64,000 nt of DNA, taken from assembly GCA_019894765.1 (NCBI GenBank), contig JAGXNT010000013.1, positions 1 to 64,000 of the forward strand, in the 5' to 3' direction. Below the pieces are notes generated by a model, which was not told the origin of the DNA, made no database searches, and saw only the letters and a program-made list of their open reading frames with translations. Below are positions 60,833 through 64,000 of the stretch, in pieces (position 1 is the stretch's first letter; each line of letters starts with the position of its first letter). Both the position numbers and the translations under genes were made by a program. The DNA is from Candidatus Heimdallarchaeota archaeon (GTDB lineage Archaea > Asgardarchaeota > Heimdallarchaeia > JABLTI01).

Positions 60833-61837
60833 TTATTCACACACTTCATCCTTTAATGATTTGTACCAATCAACGGATTCTTTCACTGATTCCTCAAGTT
60901 GATATTTTGGTTTGAATCCTAGTTTTTCGGTAATTTTTGTTGTGATTAATTGATCTGATGCTCCTAGTACTTTTACAGAAAATCTCGTGTAATCCGAATT
61001 AATTGGTAGAAACTCCAGAAAGGCTGCCAAGGAATAAATTATCCAATAAGGGACTCTCATTCTTAATGGTTTCAATCCTAACTCCTTGTTGAATTCATTT
61101 GCAAAATCTCTAAAGGGCACATGAAAGCTAACGAAATGGAATGCTTCTCCATCATTCTCTCTTGCTTTTTCTAGAGCAAGTAGATGTGCTTTTGCTGCAT
61201 CTTCTGGATGGGTTACTGGTACAATTCCCTTGCCACCCCTGCATAGAGGTATCATTTTCTTCTTTAGATTGTCCATAAGAACTCTGGTTGGTTCATCACC
61301 TGGTCCAGAAATCATTGGTGGGCGCAACGCTACAAAAAAGATGCCTTTTTCCAGACACATTGTTCTCGCTAAGTCTTCTTGCATTTTTTTACTGACTTGG
61401 TAATGCCAGAAAGGATTTTTTGGTTCAAAATCCTCAGCAAATGGTTCTCCATTATTTGTACTCCATCCATAAACTGCTGTTGACGAAGTAAGAATAAATG
61501 TTGATCCTGGTTTTAATCCCTCTAACAAGTATCTTGTTCCATCAACATTGGTTTTAATGAAATCCTTCTTTTTCCCTTTTATCGCATATTTACTAGCAAC
61601 ATGTATGACCGCATCAATTCCTTTTACTGCTTCTTTTAGAGCTGCTTCATCCGTCATATCCCCAACAGCTAATTCTATTTTGTACTTGTCACTTGTGATT
61701 TTCTTACATTTCTCTGGATTTCTTACAAAAAGACGAATTGTTTCAAGCTTAAATTTCTCTTTATACCCGGGTTTTTCCAATTCCTTTAGGATGTAGCTGC
61801 CTAAGAAACCTGTTCCCCCTGTAACTAATAACTTCAT
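60833..61837 (-). CDS. NAD(P)-dependent epimerase/dehydratase (extended SDR, 3beta-HSD-like)
   Basis: The Rossmann NAD site is LLVTGGTGFLGSYILKEL (3-20). The catalytic pair is HYQVSKKMQ (Y-x3-K), with Ser in FILTSSTAVYG. SDR signatures AVIHVASKYA and GRP-like LRPPMISGPGDEP, with GKGIVPVTHPEDAAKAHLLA, follow. The C-terminal half is typical of 3beta-hydroxysteroid dehydrogenase or sugar-epimerase-like extended SDRs. The substrate cannot be named. It is 117 bp from L40e on the same strand and 77 bp upstream of the HEAT protein's stop. The 334-residue length is usual. Confidence 0.85.
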   Translation of the reverse strand: MKLLVTGGTGFLGSYILKELEKPGYKEKFKLETIRLFVRNPEKCKKITSDKYKIELAVGDMTDEAALKEAVKGIDAVIHVASKYAIKGKKKDFIKTNVDGTRYLLEGLKPGSTFILTSSTAVYGWSTNNGEPFAEDFEPKNPFWHYQVSKKMQEDLARTMCLEKGIFFVALRPPMISGPGDEPTRVLMDNLKKKMIPLCRGGKGIVPVTHPEDAAKAHLLALEKARENDGEAFHFVSFHVPFRDFANEFNKELGLKPLRMRVPYWIIYSLAAFLEFLPINSDYTRFSVKVLGASDQLITTKITEKLGFKPKYQLEESVKESVDWYKSLKDEVCE

Positions 61838-61914
61838 TGTAATCTCACTAAAGAATAGGTTACACTAAAATTAATCTTTTGATGAAAAATAATTCTTGAT
61901 TAGAATTTTGAAAT

Positions 61915-63720
61915 TTACTTTTTAGTTGAACTACTTTTAGTGGGGGTTTTTGTAGACTTTGTAGTTGAGCTTGTTTTCTTTGCAGTTGATGTTGGTTTCG
62001 TTGTCTTAGGAGTTTTCTTTACAGGTGTTTTTTTAGCTTCTGGTTTTGCTTTTGTTGGGGTTTTCTTTGGAGTGGTTTTAGGTTTTGCTGGTTTTGGCTT
62101 CTCTATCATAGCTCCAACTGTTTCCTCAAGTCCTTCTGTTGTAATAAAGGTTCGACCATTATTCATGGTTATTGCTGCGTTAATTCTTTTTTGAACCACT
62201 AAACGATAGATTATTTGTTCTGCTTCTTCTGGTGTGACATATGAATTTTCTAGAAATACATCCATTGGAACGTTTTTGACACCCTGTAGAGTTTGAATGA
62301 TTTTTATTTCATAGAATTTTTCTATTACTGTAGTAGGAATTTCTATTTTCTTATCAACCACTTTCTCTAAAAGCCCAAATGATCCTTCCTTATAGGCCTT
62401 AAGCATCTCTTGAATTACTTCTACAAAAATAGGTCCTAATTTCTTAAAATTTGAACTCTTAAGCAATTTCTCTGCTTCTTCTATGCTGAATGATTCAATG
62501 ATAGTTAATCCAATTAAAGTCGCATTGTAATCTTCAAGTTCTTCTGCACAGCGTTCGGCTAGTTTGCCACCTTTTGCAATAAACTTCAGTCTAACTCTAA
62601 TTGCGATTCTTGTTAATTGAAAATTCCCGGAAACAACTTTCAGCGTTACGTCATGGAGTATTTTCGAAGGAACCTCCGGTACCCTCTTGCCCATGATTAC
62701 CTCTTCTATGAATTCTTCTAATTTTTCGCAACAAATCTCTGGTGTATGTATAGCAATATCATGTAAGGCTTTAATCAGGTGCTCGCGAATGTCCTCAATT
62801 GGTTCCTCATAGGTGTTCTCCAAGATTTCTAAAAAGTATCCTTTAAACAACTCGGGATTAGATTCCCCTAGAACTTCAAATTGCTGTGCAACTGCTAACC
62901 GCACATCTTGTAAGGGTTCATCACTTAATTTCATCATTTTTGGTATTAAACTTAAACCTAATTCAGGAGAAATCTTGCATAAAACTGTTAATGCTTTTAT
63001 TGCTTCAATTTTTGTCCTCGCATTTCCTTCTGATAAGAGTTTAAACAATGCTTCTAATTTTGTAATCGATTCTTCTAAACCAACCATTAACTCGGTTACC
63101 CTTTGAGATGTGCTAGCTATTTGTTCCTTAGCAATTATTTTTTTCTTATCTAGAACCACTTCTTCTTCTAGTGTTTTGGATAATTGTTCTGTTGCATCTG
63201 CTTGTGTTGTTTCTACTGGAGTTGTTCCTGTGAGTTTTTCAGCTTCGACTGGGAGCTCAATATTAATTGGAACATTAGCTTCTTCTGTAAGAGGATCAAT
63301 CTCTTTACTTTCTTGTTTGACAGGTGTTTCCTTTACATCTTCTTCAATAACAATAGCTTGCTCTTCTTCTTTAACTTCCGCTATTTCTTCCGGTTCGTCG
63401 GCAACTATTGGCTTATCTTCTTCTGTCGTTTCTAGGATTTCCTTAGCTGATTGTGCAACTTTAATATTAATTGGTACTCTTAATTCAATTACATCTGTAA
63501 TTTTACTGATGGCACTATAAGGAATGGTTTTGGATGGAGTAACTGCTTTTCCATTAATCTCTGTCTCAAATGCTAGTCCTATTTGTCCATCGTCACCTAT
63601 GCTTACAGCTTTGCATGTGCCAATTACCTCTCCGGTAGAATCAATAATCATCTTTCCCTCTAAATCGGTGTCCCCATTTAAAGAGGCTGATGATTTATCA
63701 TTATCTTTTTGTTCTGGCAT
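61915..63720 (-). CDS. PRC-barrel and HEAT-repeat protein with histone-H1-like tail
   Basis: The 601 residues begin with a PRC-barrel-like domain (about 18-90, DLEGKMIIDSTGEVIGTCKA), followed by an acidic low-complexity linker (about 95-200). A helical repeat region resembling HEAT/ARM repeats runs from about 215 to 440 (LFKLLSEGNARTKIEAIKAL, EPLQDVRLAVAQQFEVLGE, PIEDIREHLIKALHDIAIH). A winged-helix/PCI-like segment follows (about 465-525, FLENSYVTPEEAEQIIYRLV), and the tail (about 535-601) is rich in Lys, Pro and Thr, in the style of histone H1 (KTPTKAKPEAKKTPVKKTP). The combination is unknown to me. A chromatin or nucleic-acid-associated scaffold is an inference. It is monocistronic on the minus strand. 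Confidence 0.65.
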   Translation of the reverse strand: MPEQKDNDKSSASLNGDTDLEGKMIIDSTGEVIGTCKAVSIGDDGQIGLAFETEINGKAVTPSKTIPYSAISKITDVIELRVPINIKVAQSAKEILETTEEDKPIVADEPEEIAEVKEEEQAIVIEEDVKETPVKQESKEIDPLTEEANVPINIELPVEAEKLTGTTPVETTQADATEQLSKTLEEEVVLDKKKIIAKEQIASTSQRVTELMVGLEESITKLEALFKLLSEGNARTKIEAIKALTVLCKISPELGLSLIPKMMKLSDEPLQDVRLAVAQQFEVLGESNPELFKGYFLEILENTYEEPIEDIREHLIKALHDIAIHTPEICCEKLEEFIEEVIMGKRVPEVPSKILHDVTLKVVSGNFQLTRIAIRVRLKFIAKGGKLAERCAEELEDYNATLIGLTIIESFSIEEAEKLLKSSNFKKLGPIFVEVIQEMLKAYKEGSFGLLEKVVDKKIEIPTTVIEKFYEIKIIQTLQGVKNVPMDVFLENSYVTPEEAEQIIYRLVVQKRINAAITMNNGRTFITTEGLEETVGAMIEKPKPAKPKTTPKKTPTKAKPEAKKTPVKKTPKTTKPTSTAKKTSSTTKSTKTPTKSSSTKK

Positions 63721-64000
63721 TGTTGCATTTCTCTTAAAATTACCTCTTTCTTAAAGGGCACCATAGCATGCAAATCTTACTGATATTTGTTAGCTTCTTG
63801 GATAAATATATTAGCATTACGTTAGGGTGAAAATGGTGTTTTCCTCATACAAATAATCAACTTATTAGATATTCAACTAATATTTAAATCATCTATTGAT
63901 AAAAATAACACATAAATTATTAAATCGTTTATTTAATCTTTCTAGTAAAAAGTATTAACATAAGAATAAATAGGTAATACACCACAGTATAACTAACATA

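Noticed and set aside
1..64000. CRISPR array, IS element or prophage
   Set aside because: I saw no regularly spaced direct repeats, no transposase or integrase gene, and no phage structural genes in the window.

Overview
The window looks like a chromosomal segment of an Asgard archaeon. It is AT-rich and densely packed with genes. Its information-processing genes are archaeal: LigB-type DNA ligase, Pus10, L40e, a Ser tRNA with a bulge-helix-bulge intron, and CCA-encoding tRNA genes. Several proteins otherwise look eukaryotic: a full-length Rpb5-type RNA polymerase subunit, a homologue of the spliceosomal assembly factor AAR2, a GIFT (IFT52-like) domain protein, a proline-rich WASP-like protein and a HEAT-repeat protein with a histone-H1-like tail. 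A Heimdall/Gerd-like or Loki-like lineage is my guess; the sequence alone does not settle it. Many genes start with TTG or GTG behind good Shine-Dalgarno sites.

Layout. 1-2.0 kb: the end of a 2-phosphoglycerate-kinase-like gene followed by a GHMP enzyme that closely resembles Thermoplasma mevalonate 3-kinase, which suggests the alternative mevalonate route. 2-9.5 kb: triosephosphate isomerase, an RNase H-fold protein with a SWIM zinc-finger neighbour, Pus10, ThiL, a THUMP-less ThiI-like enzyme and the proline-rich protein. 9.6-20.7 kb: a small ferredoxin, Rpb5, an aminotransferase, an SMC-like ATPase with a zinc insert, membrane proteins, DNA ligase and the GIFT-domain protein. 20.9-34.6 kb: methyltransferase, glycerol kinase, a flavodoxin, a DegT aminotransferase with two tandem alpha/beta hydrolases, a DHDPS-family aldolase, PepD, a nucleotidyltransferase, an AbrB-ACT protein, an HhH glycosylase and a nitroreductase.

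34.7-46.4 kb: a two- to three-gene minus-strand unit with an ArsR-like regulator, then a stretch of about 780 bp between long genes that appears to encode a structured RNA of about 315 nt. A plus-strand cluster follows: Ig-like/DUF4129 protein, DUF4350-like protein, MoxR ATPase, DUF58 protein, seven-pass membrane protein and an actin-like ATPase. 46.4-64 kb: pirin, a membrane RING-like protein, endonuclease V, tRNA-Ser(GCU), acetyltransferases, TldD/TldE, a Hef-like helicase, AAR2, a frameshifted acetyltransferase, a class V aminotransferase, a nitroreductase bracketed by a tRNA-Val 3' fragment and the intact tRNA-Val(CAC), L40e, an epimerase and the HEAT-repeat protein. Positions 63721-64000 hold only AT-rich upstream sequence with no gene that I can see.

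The strongest leads are the AAR2 homologue, the full-length Rpb5, the kissing-loop RNA at 36.9-37.2 kb, the mevalonate-3-kinase pair and the WASP-like protein. All family assignments come from reading motifs and remembered family sequences; no search was run.
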